Shown: in pieces, positions 27,401 through 35,113 of the stretch
Position numbering within the stretch: the first letter of the stretch is position 1
Layout of the letters: each line of letters begins with the position of its first letter
Assembly: GCF_040548815.1 (NCBI RefSeq)
Contig: NZ_JBEPSM010000001.1
Location: forward strand, 248,001 to 312,000
From: Kaistia defluvii
Lineage (GTDB): Bacteria; Pseudomonadota; Alphaproteobacteria; Rhizobiales; Kaistiaceae
Reading direction: 5' to 3'
DNA: 64,000 nt
The notes under the pieces: model-generated
The model's input: the letters and a program-made list of their open reading frames with translations, nothing else
Databases searched by the model: none
Told to the model about the DNA's origin: nothing
Made by a program: the position numbers and the translations under genes

Positions 27401-28315
27401 CTCGACCTGCCGTCCCTGACGGGCAGCGAAGCGACGGCGGCGCGCGTGGCGGTGTTCGCCGATCCTTGGCCGGGCGCCTTCGGCCTTTCGATCGGTTCGC
27501 CGGCCTCCGGTTTCCCGCTGCGTCAGATCGTACCGCAGGCGGCGACGGTCGGAACCATCGCGGACTCGGTGCCGCCGGGCCCGGTCGGACGCTGGGATCT
27601 TGCCAACACGCTCGACGTGGAATTGCCGGTCGGTGCGCTCGCGAGCCTGCCGGACGAGGCGGTGCTGAACGGGCGCAATATCGCGGCGATCGGCAGCGAG
27701 GCGGATGGCTTCGAGGTCATCCAGTTCCGCTCGGCCGAATTGATTGGTGCCGGGCTGTGGCGAGTGACCGGACTGCTGCGCGGGCAGGGCGGCACGTCGG
27801 ATCTTGCCGCCCGCGGCCATGCCGAGGGCGCGCGCTTCGTGCGGATCGACGCCGCGACACCCCACCTCGATCTCGATCCCTCCGAGATCGGTCTGGCCCG
27901 TTCGCTGCGCGTCGGACCGTTGGCCATCGCCTTCGATCCCGATCGCTTCACCACGCAGGATTTCACCGTCGCCGGTCGTTGGCGGCTGCCCTTCGCGCCG
28001 GCGCAGCTTCGCGGGGCACGCGATGCGATGGGCGACGTCGCGCTCTCCTGGATCCGCCAGACGCGGGTCGGCGGGGATGGCTGGGAACAGGTCGAGGTGC
28101 CGCTCGGCGAGGCGTCGGAAGCCTACCGGGTCGATCTGCTCGAGGGCGAGACGCTGCGGGCGAGCTTCGACACCACGGTCCCATCGCTCGTGCTTTCGTC
28201 CGGCGACCTCGCGGCGGTGCTGAGCGCGCCGTATGCATCCTTCACCGTCCGCGTCCGCCAGCTGAGCGCCACGGCGGGACCGGGCATCGCAACGGAGGTT
28301 CTCGTCCATGGCTGA
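24446..28315 (+). CDS. GTA megatron / host-specificity tail protein, g15
   Basis: A 1289-residue baseplate and tip protein, close to the length of RcGTA g15. The N-terminal region (about residues 1-45) is a Gly and Ala rich hydrophobic stretch. About residues 220-600 form a TIM-barrel-like domain (GTA_TIM), with landmarks GAVHYSGPDEWTYRRM and WFTEIGCAAIDKGANEPN. The region beyond about 640 matches the phage-tail domain of g15. The C-terminal part holds two beta-rich repeats before VRVRQLSATAGPGIATEVLV. The frame is intact. It overlaps the DUF2793 gene by 8 nt. Confidence 0.95.
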   Translation: MATLVLQAAGAAIGGLFGPVGAILGGAVGAMAGYAVDQTLFGQNIEGPRLSDLSVQRSEEGTPIPRVYGRARLAGQVIWATRFQEVKQEEGGKGGPTVTTYSYYANFAVGICEGPIARIGRVWADGDLINLADVHHRVHLGGEDQPADSLIEARQGTTGTPAYRGTAMVVFERLPIGDYGNRLPQLSFEVFRPVGGVEDEIRAVVIIPGASEFAYDPLPVYTSKGRGRRVTINRHVDGARTDWEASIDELQALCPHLERAALAVSWFGDDLRAGHCTVAPRVEDYSTVTSPTSWRVAGLNRSAARAVSRIDDRPAFGGTPSDASVIRAIQDLKARGIAVTFYPFLMMDIPADNDLPHPYWDATQPAYPWRGEITASIAPGRDGTPDKTAAAASEIASFVGTAARTDFSVSGGAVHYSGPDEWTYRRMVLHAAHLCKAAGGVDAFLIGSELRGLTTLRSDASTYPFVAALKALAADVRLILPAAKITYAADWSEYFGHQPGDGSGDVHFHLDPLWADDAIDAIGIDSYVPLSDWRDGFDHLDAAVAESGRDLDYLRANIAGGEGFDWYYASDADRLAQIRSPISDGGAGKPWVFRYKDLVNWWSNPHLDRPGGIEAATPTGWTPKSKPIWFTEIGCAAIDKGANEPNVFPDPKVGGARLPHFSNGSRDPLMQERFLTAVLGYWDPALPDFVATNNPASDVYEGRMVDASRTYVWSWDARPYPAFPQLTDVWSDGGNWETGHWLNGRLGNLTTIRLVERILRDYGFEPYRVGDLDGLVDGFVIARVGSARQALDGLAEALGFEAAESGDIVRFIRRGLPRLTLTPADVVEDGEQPLLAIRRAQETELPAELAFGFIDGASDYRDRVVASRRLEAAGHRQATLSTGIVTDDALAVALADQRLQEIWDGRETVSLALTDRRLAIEPADVVTLLRPEGRTSFRVTKVEDGLARRIEGRTVDPFGAPVPAGGGTGGTPEWSADPGPPDVIVLDLPSLTGSEATAARVAVFADPWPGAFGLSIGSPASGFPLRQIVPQAATVGTIADSVPPGPVGRWDLANTLDVELPVGALASLPDEAVLNGRNIAAIGSEADGFEVIQFRSAELIGAGLWRVTGLLRGQGGTSDLAARGHAEGARFVRIDAATPHLDLDPSEIGLARSLRVGPLAIAFDPDRFTTQDFTVAGRWRLPFAPAQLRGARDAMGDVALSWIRQTRVGGDGWEQVEVPLGEASEAYRVDLLEGETLRASFDTTVPSLVLSSGDLAAVLSAPYASFTVRVRQLSATAGPGIATEVLVHG

Positions 28316-28646
28316 TCAGACCGCGCATCTCGCGCTGCCCTACCTCGCTCCGTCACAGGCGCGGAAGCACGTCACCCACAACGAGGCGCTGCGCCGTCTC
28401 GACGGGCTGGTCCAGCTTGCGGTCGAGTCCGTCGACGCGGTCTCGCCGCCGGGCTCGCCGGTAGAGGGCGAACGCCATCTGCTCGGTCTCAGCCCGACCG
28501 GCGACTGGGCCGGGCAGGGCGGCGATCTCGCCGTCTACGCCGATGGCGCATGGTGGTTCGCGACGCCCGAGATTGGGTGGCTCGCCTTTGACAAGGCGAC
28601 CGAGACGCTGCTCGTGCGGAAGGCGGCGGGCTGGACCAGCGTGTGA
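28308..28646 (+). CDS. DUF2793 protein of the GTA tail tip
   Basis: A 112-residue protein of the DUF2793 family, found at the tips of GTA and phage tails. It is recognised by TAHLALPYLAPSQARKHVTH near the start, NEALRRLDGLVQ and the YADGAWWFATPEIGWLAF block. AACGGAGG lies about 10 nt upstream of its ATG, inside the end of g15. In RcGTA a related domain is part of a larger protein; here it stands alone. Its exact role (fibre attachment or receptor binding) is inferred. Confidence 0.85.
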   Translation: MADQTAHLALPYLAPSQARKHVTHNEALRRLDGLVQLAVESVDAVSPPGSPVEGERHLLGLSPTGDWAGQGGDLAVYADGAWWFATPEIGWLAFDKATETLLVRKAAGWTSV

Positions 28647-28697
28647 TCGGGAGACTTTCTTCCGCCGCTTCTCCTGCACTTTCCAATCGACCACCGG

Positions 28698-28816
28698 CGT
28701 CATCCTTGCGAAGGCGAGGAACCATTCATCCAAAGCCTTGGGCGCCTCCAAGGACAACAGGCTCCTGGCCCCTCGCAAACCCGGCTGCATGGATCCTCGC
28801 CTTCGCGAGGATGACG
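28698..28816. repeat. type A palindromic repeat, copy 6
   Basis: The left arm starts at 28698 (CGTCATCCTTGCGAAGGCGA) and the right arm (28789-28816) ends GCGAGGATGACG. The interior differs from copies 2 and 5. It is the main content, with the type B fragment at 28904, of the 353-nt gap 28647-28999 between the tail tip and spike genes. Between the two lies a short imperfect direct repeat of GGCGAGTG units. Confidence 0.82.
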
Positions 28817-28903
28817 GCGAGTGTGGGGCGACGGCGAGTGGGGGCGAGGGCGAGTGTGGGACGAGGACGAGCGCCTCCGGCGCTCGCCTCACGCGCCTTT
28901 CTT

Positions 28904-28941
28904 CCCCCTCTCCCGCTTGCGGGAGGGGGCTGGGGCGAGGG
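28904..28941. repeat. type B hairpin, partial copy
   Basis: CCCCCTCTCCCGC (28904-28916) pairs with GCGGGAGGGGG (28919-28929), followed by CTGGGGCGAGGG, the usual inner flank of type B elements. Only one half of the element is present. Confidence 0.7.
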
Positions 28942-28999
28942 TCCTTCGCATCCCAAGGCCGCATGCATCGGCCGCAAACCATCAACCATGGAGACCATC

Positions 29000-29257
29000 A
29001 TGAGCGATCCCTTTGCCGGGGCGGCGTCGGGCCTTTCGGGTCCGGCGACGCGCCATTTTTCCATCTCGCCCTCGGATAGCGCCGATCTCGTTGTTCGTCC
29101 TCGCGCGCTGGTTTTCCAGACCGATGGCAACGCCGTGCTGCGCGACGAGGGCGGCGTCGACATCACTTACAGCCGCTATGCCGGCGATGTCCTGCCGATC
29201 CGCGCCGTGCGGGTGCTGGCGACCGGCACGACGGCGACGCTGGTCGGGTGGATCTGA
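29000..29257 (+). CDS. GTA head spike base protein, Rcc01079-like
   Basis: An 85-residue protein (MSDPFAGAASGLSGPATRHF start) that I recognise as the spike-base family named after RcGTA Rcc01079. It mediates attachment of the spike fibre to the capsid. The ATG follows GGAGACCATC. It ends TGATG with the fibre gene. In RcGTA the spike genes lie away from the main cluster; here they follow the tail tip genes. Confidence 0.75.
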   Translation: MSDPFAGAASGLSGPATRHFSISPSDSADLVVRPRALVFQTDGNAVLRDEGGVDITYSRYAGDVLPIRAVRVLATGTTATLVGWI

Positions 29258-30615
29258 TGCGGATGCCTCGTCTCGGCATCACGGCGCGGACGCGCGCGGG
29301 GCGGCGGGTGGCGCCGCCCTCCGGCCTCGGCTTTCCCTTCGCCGACTATCCGCTGGCCTTCCGCCAGCGCGGTGGCCGCTATCTCTGCGATATCAGGCCG
29401 GAAGCCTATGCCACGGCCGCGCTGGCCGGCCCGAGCTACTTCGTCGACATTGCCACCGGCAATGACGGCAATGCCGGCACCAGTTGGGGCGCGGCGGTAA
29501 AGTCGATCTTCGTCGCCACCCAGCTCGGCAATGCCGGCGGCGTGCCGTTCAACGTGGCGGTGAAAGCGGGCGTCTATCCGCGCGCCAACGGCTTCACCAA
29601 TAGCGGTCCGATGGTGGTCCCGACCCAGCCGGCGGCCTATCGCGCGGTAGGCGGCCGGGTGACCTGCTGGGCCGGCGGGGACCTCGGCTGGCCGGGCTCG
29701 CCGGACGGAACCTACGGCAATTGCTACGCGCTCGCCCGCTCCAACGTCACGGCCGTGCTCGATCTGGCCCACGCCAATTCGTTCGGCGAACCGGGGGAAC
29801 TGGCGCGGGTGGCGGATGCCGCGAGTTGCAACGCGACGGCCGGATCCTGGGCGCAGGTCGGCGGCACGCTCTATGTGCATCGCGCCGATGGCGCCGCGCC
29901 GACCAACGCCAACACCCGGGTGCTGCTCGTCGTCGACGCCTTCGCGCTCGATGGCACAGGCAAGTCGGTTTATCTTGAGGGCTTCGATTTCCAGGGCGGT
30001 GCCAATGGCGGCGTGTTCGTGCAGGGCGTGGCAACGAGGTCACTGGTCTTCGTCGATTGTTCCGCCCGCTATGCCGGCGGTCCGAGCCATCTCTATGACG
30101 GCTTCCGCATCTTCGACACCACCGGCCTGGTCATGCTGGTGCGATGCATCGCCGCCTCCAACGCCAAGGATGGCTTCAATTTTCATTGGGGCCAGGGCGG
30201 CGCACCCGCGCTTCACCATCTGACGGTCGATTGCCGGGCCTATGGCAATGGCCGCTACGAGAGCCAGTCCAACAACGGCCTGACCAGCCATGACGGGCTC
30301 GTCGGCATCGATGTCGGCGGGATCTATCACGACAATTTCGGCGCGAATGTCGTGTCCAACGGGGCCTCGCGGCTCTGGTGCCTCGGCACGGAGGCGCGCG
30401 ACAGCCTTGGGGACGGCCTGCGTGGCGGGTCGATCGCGCCCGTCGATTTCAACACCCAGGAAACCGCGATCTTCTGGCTGGAGCGGACGAAGTCGTCAGG
30501 CTCGGCCCGCTCGCTGGTCGCCGGCGATACGTCCGCGCTGCATGTGCGGGCGCACCGGGCGGGCGAAGGGCAAGCGCAAGCCGCCGCGGTGGGAGCGGTG
30601 ATCGCGGCTTACTGA
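29257..30615 (+). CDS. GTA head spike fibre, parallel beta-helix protein
   Basis: A 452-residue protein. After an Arg-rich N terminus (about residues 1-40, probably the capsid-side anchor) the sequence is full of short beta strands and turns (YFVDIATGNDGNAGTSWGAA, VAVKAGVYPRANGF, SLVFVDCSARYAGG, HHLTVDCRAYGNG), the pattern of a right-handed parallel beta-helix. Such fibres bind the capsule of recipient cells in RcGTA. The TGATG overlap with the spike base shows a two-gene unit. The C-terminal 80 residues differ and may form a trimer cap. Confidence 0.78.
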   Translation: MRMPRLGITARTRAGRRVAPPSGLGFPFADYPLAFRQRGGRYLCDIRPEAYATAALAGPSYFVDIATGNDGNAGTSWGAAVKSIFVATQLGNAGGVPFNVAVKAGVYPRANGFTNSGPMVVPTQPAAYRAVGGRVTCWAGGDLGWPGSPDGTYGNCYALARSNVTAVLDLAHANSFGEPGELARVADAASCNATAGSWAQVGGTLYVHRADGAAPTNANTRVLLVVDAFALDGTGKSVYLEGFDFQGGANGGVFVQGVATRSLVFVDCSARYAGGPSHLYDGFRIFDTTGLVMLVRCIAASNAKDGFNFHWGQGGAPALHHLTVDCRAYGNGRYESQSNNGLTSHDGLVGIDVGGIYHDNFGANVVSNGASRLWCLGTEARDSLGDGLRGGSIAPVDFNTQETAIFWLERTKSSGSARSLVAGDTSALHVRAHRAGEGQAQAAAVGAVIAAY

Positions 30616-30633
30616 ACGGCTTGGGAAATAAAG

Positions 30634-30672
30634 AGAGCCCGCCGCTGGGGGGGGGAGCGGCGGGCTCTTTTC
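30634..30672 (+). terminator. rho-independent terminator closing the GTA structural genes
   Basis: A 13-bp perfect stem, AGAGCCCGCCGCT (30634-30646) with AGCGGCGGGCTCT (30656-30668), a loop of nine G and a TTTT tail. It lies 18 nt after the spike fibre stop and should end the structural transcript before the lysis genes. Confidence 0.88.
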
Positions 30673-30797
30673 GGCTTTTGGCCTGATATGAGCTGCCTGA
30701 GCATCTCGCGAAATCAACACCGCATCGCGGCGGCGGTTCCCGGGCCTTTCAAATTTTCTTGAAAAATTTCGCGTGCCTCGCAGAGCGGAGATTGGGC

Positions 30798-31685
30798 ATG
30801 GCTGAAATCACGCCGGCGGGGCTGGAACAGCTCGTCGCCGAAGAGGGCGAAGTGCTGCGGGCCTATCGCGACGTGGCGGGTGTGTGGACCATCGGCGTCG
30901 GCCTGACGGCGGCCTCGGGCGTGGTGAGGCCCAAGGCCGGGATGGTGATCACGAGGGCCGAAAGCCGGCGGCTTCTCGCGGCCGCGCTGGCCAGCCGTTA
31001 CGAGCCAGCCGTTGCCGTCGCGATGCCGGGCGCGCCGGCCCATGCTTTCGACGGCGCGGTGTCGTTCCATTTCAACACCGGCGCGATCGCGCGTGCTTCC
31101 TGGGTGAAAGCCTGGCGCCAGGGCGAAGCGATCGCCGCGCGATCCGGTCTCGCCGCCTGGAACAAGGCGGGAGGGCGGGTGGTCGAGGGACTGACGCGTC
31201 GCCGGGCGCGCGAGGCGGACCTTATCCTTCTGGGGCGCCGCACCCTCCCGGCAGTAGCCTTCGCAGCTCTCCGCCTCGGCGATGCCGGCGACGACGTGCG
31301 CGCTCTGCAGGAGGATCTGGCCCGGACCGGCATCGGGTCCGTCCCGATTGACGGCCGGTTCGGAGTCGAGACGGACAAAGCGGTTCGCGCCTTCCAGGCG
31401 GCCCATCCGAACCTCACCGTCGACGGCATGGTCGGCCCGGCGACGCGGGCACAGATCGCCCGTGTTATCGCGGCGCGGAAATCCGTGGCGGCGACCGCCG
31501 CCGGCGGGGCGCTGGCCACCGGCGGTGCGGGGGCCGTGCCCCTCGACGGATCCGCCATCGATCCCGCTTTGTCACCCGGTGCGATCGTCCTGGCCGTGGC
31601 GCTGCTGGCCCTGTGCGCCCTCGTCATCGTCGGCTGGCGCCATCGCGACGAAATCCGTTCCCTGATCCGGCTCTGGAGGTCCTGA
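30798..31685 (+). CDS. endolysin: GH24 lysozyme with peptidoglycan-binding domain and C-terminal membrane helix
   Basis: A 295-residue cell-wall hydrolase that probably releases GTA particles. The T4-type catalytic triad has exact spacing: Glu16, Asp25 and Thr31 in the EEGEVLRAYRDVAGVWTIGVG region. A peptidoglycan-binding domain follows at about residues 157-222 (LRLGDAGDDVRALQ..FGVETDKAVRAFQ), then a low-complexity Ala and Gly linker and one membrane helix at about residues 261-280. The C-terminal anchor would tether it to the inner membrane. The start is set by ATG at 30798; the upstream frame lacks similarity. It ends TGATG with the holin-like gene. Confidence 0.87.
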   Translation: MAEITPAGLEQLVAEEGEVLRAYRDVAGVWTIGVGLTAASGVVRPKAGMVITRAESRRLLAAALASRYEPAVAVAMPGAPAHAFDGAVSFHFNTGAIARASWVKAWRQGEAIAARSGLAAWNKAGGRVVEGLTRRRAREADLILLGRRTLPAVAFAALRLGDAGDDVRALQEDLARTGIGSVPIDGRFGVETDKAVRAFQAAHPNLTVDGMVGPATRAQIARVIAARKSVAATAAGGALATGGAGAVPLDGSAIDPALSPGAIVLAVALLALCALVIVGWRHRDEIRSLIRLWRS

Positions 31686-32068
31686 TGATCCGGCTGCCCA
31701 CCCTTAATCCCGTCGATATCGTGCTCGGCGCGCTGGAAGGCGCGATCAATCGCATGGTCGGACGCGCGGACAATCCGCTGACGGCCGACATGGCGCCGCG
31801 CATCACCAAGGCGATCATCGAGGAGGTTGCCGCCGACCCCGCCGTGATCCATGTGTCGAACGCGGAGCCGTGGTACGTTTCGCGTGTCACCTGGGGCGCG
31901 ATCATTGCCGCGCTGGCGCCGATACTGGGCCTCATTTTCGGCCATGCGATCTCGGCCGAGGATCAGGCGTCGCTCGGCCAGATTGCGGTGGCCATCGGCA
32001 CGCTGGTCGGTGCGGGGCTGACGTTATACGGCCGTTGGATGGCGCGCGCGCCCCTCGGTGGAAAGTGA
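31685..32068 (+). CDS. holin-like two-helix membrane protein
   Basis: A 127-residue protein coupled to the endolysin by TGATG. After a soluble N-terminal half, two hydrophobic segments appear at about residues 64-86 and 92-114, with a short basic tail (RWMARAPLGGK). Position and topology suggest a holin or holin-like partner of the endolysin. No holin family could be confirmed from the sequence alone. Confidence 0.6.
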   Translation: MIRLPTLNPVDIVLGALEGAINRMVGRADNPLTADMAPRITKAIIEEVAADPAVIHVSNAEPWYVSRVTWGAIIAALAPILGLIFGHAISAEDQASLGQIAVAIGTLVGAGLTLYGRWMARAPLGGK

Positions 32069-32101
32069 TACAGTTCGCGTGAAAGTTGCCGGCATTCAGG
32101 T

Positions 32102-32119
32102 CGTGTTCATATGAACACG
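32102..32119. promoter_or_regulatory. perfect 18-bp palindrome, candidate operator
   Basis: CGTGTTCATATGAACACG is a perfect palindrome 14 nt before the PepSY gene. A TTGCCG at 32086-32091 lies 16 nt before the central CATATG, which could be the -10 box, so a bound repressor would block this promoter. The regulator is unknown. Confidence 0.5.
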
Positions 32120-32133
32120 CTTAGGACGGGGGC

Positions 32134-32445
32134 ATGTCGAACTTCATCGCAATCCTCTTTCTGGCCGCCATGTTCGTCTGGTTCGGGTCGCCCGAATACG
32201 GCCCGTCCGCGGCGTATGGCGACACATGCCTGTCGCAGGGCGAGGCGCGCCAGGCGGTCCAGAATGGCGATGCCATATCTTTGAGCGAAATCCGTGGTTC
32301 ACTGGCGGATGGCGGCGAAGTGGTTTCGGCGCAGCTCTGCAGGGCCGGCAATCGCCTTGTCTACATCGTCAACGTGCTTGGCAGTGGCGGCGAGGTGAAG
32401 CGCGTGCGCGTCGACGCACGCAGCGGCTCAATCATGGGACGCTAG
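32134..32445 (+). CDS. small exported PepSY-domain protein, FeuN-like by position
   Basis: A 103-residue protein with a hydrophobic signal or anchor (about residues 4-20) and a PepSY-type domain. The conserved blocks are LSQGEARQAVQNGDAISLSE and the YIVNVLGSGGEVKRVRVDAR strand pair. It lies 4 nt before the response regulator gene. In Sinorhizobium the FeuP/FeuQ system is modulated by a small periplasmic protein, FeuN, encoded at the same place; a role in restraining FeuQ is an inference from position. Confidence 0.75.
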   Translation: MSNFIAILFLAAMFVWFGSPEYGPSAAYGDTCLSQGEARQAVQNGDAISLSEIRGSLADGGEVVSAQLCRAGNRLVYIVNVLGSGGEVKRVRVDARSGSIMGR

Positions 32446-32449
32446 TGGA

Positions 32450-33139
32450 ATGCGCATTCTCGTCGTTGAAGACGATCCGGATTTGAACCGTCAGCTGACG
32501 GAAGCCCTGAAGACGGCTGGCTATGTCGTCGATTCCGCCAGGGATGGCGAAGATGGCCATTTCCTCGGCGATACCGAACCCTATGACGCGGTCGTGCTCG
32601 ATATCGGCCTGCCGCGCATGGACGGCATCAGCGTGCTGGAGGCCTGGCGCCGCGCCGGCCGCAAGATGCCGGTGCTCATCCTCACCGCCCGCGATCGCTG
32701 GAGCGACAAGGTGCAGGGCATCGATGCCGGCGCCGACGACTATGTCGCCAAGCCCTTCCATATCGAGGAGGTGCTGGCCCGCATCCGCGCGCTGGTGCGC
32801 CGCGCCGCCGGCCACGCCACCAACGAGATCGAATGCGGCCCGGTCCGCATCGACACCAAGTCCGGCCGCGTCACCGTCGATGGCAATCCCGTCAAGCTGA
32901 CCGCGCATGAATACAAGGTGCTCGAATATCTGATGCACCATCGCGACCGCGTGGTGTCGCGCACCGAGCTGATCGAACATCTCTACGATCAGGACTTCGA
33001 CCGCGATTCCAACACCATCGAGGTGTTCGTCGGCCGCTTGCGCAAGAAGGTTTCGGGCGATCTGATCGAGACGGTGCGCGGCCTCGGCTACCGTGTGGTG
33101 ACGCCGGGCACGGCGGCCGCCGGCGGCGGCGCCGACTGA
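32450..33139 (+). CDS. feuP: OmpR-type response regulator, FeuP-like
   Basis: A 229-residue response regulator. The receiver has the acidic pair Asp8/Asp9, phosphoacceptor Asp51 (VVLDIGLP) and Lys101 (VAKPFH). The winged-helix output domain follows at about residue 125 and ends with the canonical SNTIEVFVGRLRKK and VRGLGYR. The TARDRWSDKVQGIDAGADDY stretch is close to rhizobial FeuP as I remember it. FeuP activates ndvA (cyclic glucan export) in Sinorhizobium. It is 4 nt after the PepSY gene and 1 nt before the kinase. The identity of the target genes here is not known. Confidence 0.82.
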   Translation: MRILVVEDDPDLNRQLTEALKTAGYVVDSARDGEDGHFLGDTEPYDAVVLDIGLPRMDGISVLEAWRRAGRKMPVLILTARDRWSDKVQGIDAGADDYVAKPFHIEEVLARIRALVRRAAGHATNEIECGPVRIDTKSGRVTVDGNPVKLTAHEYKVLEYLMHHRDRVVSRTELIEHLYDQDFDRDSNTIEVFVGRLRKKVSGDLIETVRGLGYRVVTPGTAAAGGGAD

Positions 33140-33140
33140 C

Positions 33141-34502
33141 ATGCGCGTCAATTCGCTCGCGTTTCGGCTGATTGCCGGCGCGTCGCTCTGGAGCGCGATC
33201 GCGCTGGTCGTGGCCGGCGTGATCCTGACCTCGCTCTACCGCGATACGGTCGAACGCGCCTTCGACGAGCGGCTTTCCGTCTATCTCAAGACCCTGGTCG
33301 GGAACCTCGCCACCCAGGCGCCCGGGCAATTGGGCGACCCCGGCAATCTCGGCGAACAGCGCTTCGAGCTGATCTATTCCGGCTGGTACTGGCAGATCCG
33401 CCAGGTCAATGGCCCGGTGCTGCTCGCCTCGCGCTCGCTTTCCACCGACACGCTGGATATCGCCAATGCGACGTCGCGCAACTCCGTCGACGGCGTCGAG
33501 CAGGCGACGATGGAGGGGCCGGACAAGCAGCAATTGCGCGTCCTGCAGCGGACCATCACCTTCGACGTCGACCACCGCTACGACGTGCTGATCGCCGGCA
33601 ACGCGTCCGAGCTGCGGGAGGAGATCGCCGATTTCCGCACCAGTGTCGCGCTGACGCTGGCTGTATTCGGCATCGGCCTGGTCGCCTCCACGGCGTTCCA
33701 GATCCGCTGGGGCCTGCGGCCGCTCGAGAAGGTGCGTCGTGGGCTCGCGGCGCTGCGAAGCGGCAAGGAGCAGGGCCTCGATGGCCCGTTCCCGGCCGAG
33801 ATCGAGCCGCTCGCCAAGGAGCTCAACGCCCTGATGGCCTCCAACCAGCAGATCATCGAGCGCGCGAGAACCCATGTCGGCAATCTTGCGCATGCTCTGA
33901 AAACGCCGCTCAGCGTCATCACCAACGAGGCCCGCTCGGACCAGGGTGGGCTTTCGGCCAAGGTCGGCGAGCAGGCCGAGATCATGCGGATGCAGATCAA
34001 TCATCACCTTGACCGCGCCCGGATCGCGGCGCGCTCGCAGGTGATCGGCGCCGTGACGGAGGTCGAGCCGGTTCTGGCGCGGCTGGTTCGCGCCATGCGC
34101 CGCATCCATGAAGATCGCGGCTTGACCATCGACCTGCGCACCGCGCCGGATGCGCGCTTCCGCGGCGAGCAGCAGGATCTCGAGGAGATGGTCGGTAATC
34201 TCGTCGACAATGCCTGCAAATGGGCCGCGTCCAAGGTCGCCATCGAGGTCGCCTATATCCCGGCGGCCGGCGATATCGACGGGTCGTTGGTGATTCGCGT
34301 CGATGATGACGGCCCCGGATTGACGGAAGCCGAGAGGCTGGAGGCGACGCGGCGCGGCAAGCGGCTCGACGAGAGCAAGCCGGGCTCCGGCCTGGGCCTG
34401 TCGATCGTCACCGATCTGGCCTCGCTTTATGAGGGGGCGTTCGAGATGGATCGTTCACCGCTCGGTGGATTGCGCGCGGAAGTCCGGCTGCCCGCCGCCT
34501 GA
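33141..34502 (+). CDS. feuQ: sensor histidine kinase, FeuQ-like
   Basis: A 453-residue inner-membrane kinase partner of the regulator. Two transmembrane segments (about residues 10-31 and 167-188) enclose a periplasmic sensor domain of about 135 residues. The phosphoacceptor is His251 in NLAHALKTPLSV. The N box is LVDNACKWA, G1 is DDDGPGLTE and G2 is GSGLGLSIVTDL. A HAMP-like linker sits at about residues 190-240. It should phosphorylate FeuP in response to a periplasmic or osmotic cue, possibly restrained by the PepSY protein. Confidence 0.82.
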   Translation: MRVNSLAFRLIAGASLWSAIALVVAGVILTSLYRDTVERAFDERLSVYLKTLVGNLATQAPGQLGDPGNLGEQRFELIYSGWYWQIRQVNGPVLLASRSLSTDTLDIANATSRNSVDGVEQATMEGPDKQQLRVLQRTITFDVDHRYDVLIAGNASELREEIADFRTSVALTLAVFGIGLVASTAFQIRWGLRPLEKVRRGLAALRSGKEQGLDGPFPAEIEPLAKELNALMASNQQIIERARTHVGNLAHALKTPLSVITNEARSDQGGLSAKVGEQAEIMRMQINHHLDRARIAARSQVIGAVTEVEPVLARLVRAMRRIHEDRGLTIDLRTAPDARFRGEQQDLEEMVGNLVDNACKWAASKVAIEVAYIPAAGDIDGSLVIRVDDDGPGLTEAERLEATRRGKRLDESKPGSGLGLSIVTDLASLYEGAFEMDRSPLGGLRAEVRLPAA

Positions 34503-34604
34503 GTTGGTTTGGAAACGCATTTCCGCCATGCTGGTATCGGATCTGCGAATCCGCGGTTCGGGGGGCGTTCTTCCGAATCGCAGGGACATACGGGGTGGTT
34601 GATC

Positions 34605-35036
34605 ATGCGGCTGGGTGCTTGGCTTGTCTTGGGACTGGTTGCGACGAGCTTGGCCGGCTGCATCAGCCCCGGCGGCAATGAGAGCCTCGGCAGCGCGGCC
34701 GGCAGCGGCGCCGGACGGCCCGCCGCGCCACCGCCGGGCGCCCTGAACGGCGGCGTCGCGGGACAGTCAATCGGCCGGGGACTGGACGACCGGGAGCGCC
34801 AGCGCGCGGAGCAGGCGGAATTCCAGGCGCTCGAATATGGCCGCCCCGGTTCGCCCGTCGAGTGGCGCGGCGACCGCGAGGGCTTTCGCGGCGAGGTGGT
34901 TCCCGGGCCGCGCTACCGCGTCAACGCCTATGATTGCCGCGATTACACGCACCGGATCTGGGCGGGCGGCGAACCGCAGGCCGCGCGCGGCACGGCCTGT
35001 CGCCAGGCCGAAGGCAGCTGGCGTCCCATCAGCTAG
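34605..35036 (+). CDS. small lipoprotein, RT0821/17-kDa antigen-like
   Basis: A 143-residue lipoprotein. The signal peptide ends in the lipobox LAGC (Cys19). After a Gly, Ala and Pro rich linker the C-terminal half resembles the RT0821/Lpp0805 domain (RYRVNAYDCRDYTHRIW with two Cys). It lies 102 nt after feuQ in the same direction. The start at MRLGAW is preceded by GGGGTGG. Function unknown. Confidence 0.75.
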   Translation: MRLGAWLVLGLVATSLAGCISPGGNESLGSAAGSGAGRPAAPPPGALNGGVAGQSIGRGLDDRERQRAEQAEFQALEYGRPGSPVEWRGDREGFRGEVVPGPRYRVNAYDCRDYTHRIWAGGEPQAARGTACRQAEGSWRPIS

Positions 35037-35113
35037 TAGCCGCGTTCCTGCCGCGACAGAATGCGGCGTGCGCGTCGGTGGCGGAAAGGCTAGAACGCGT
35101 CCAGGAACAGACC

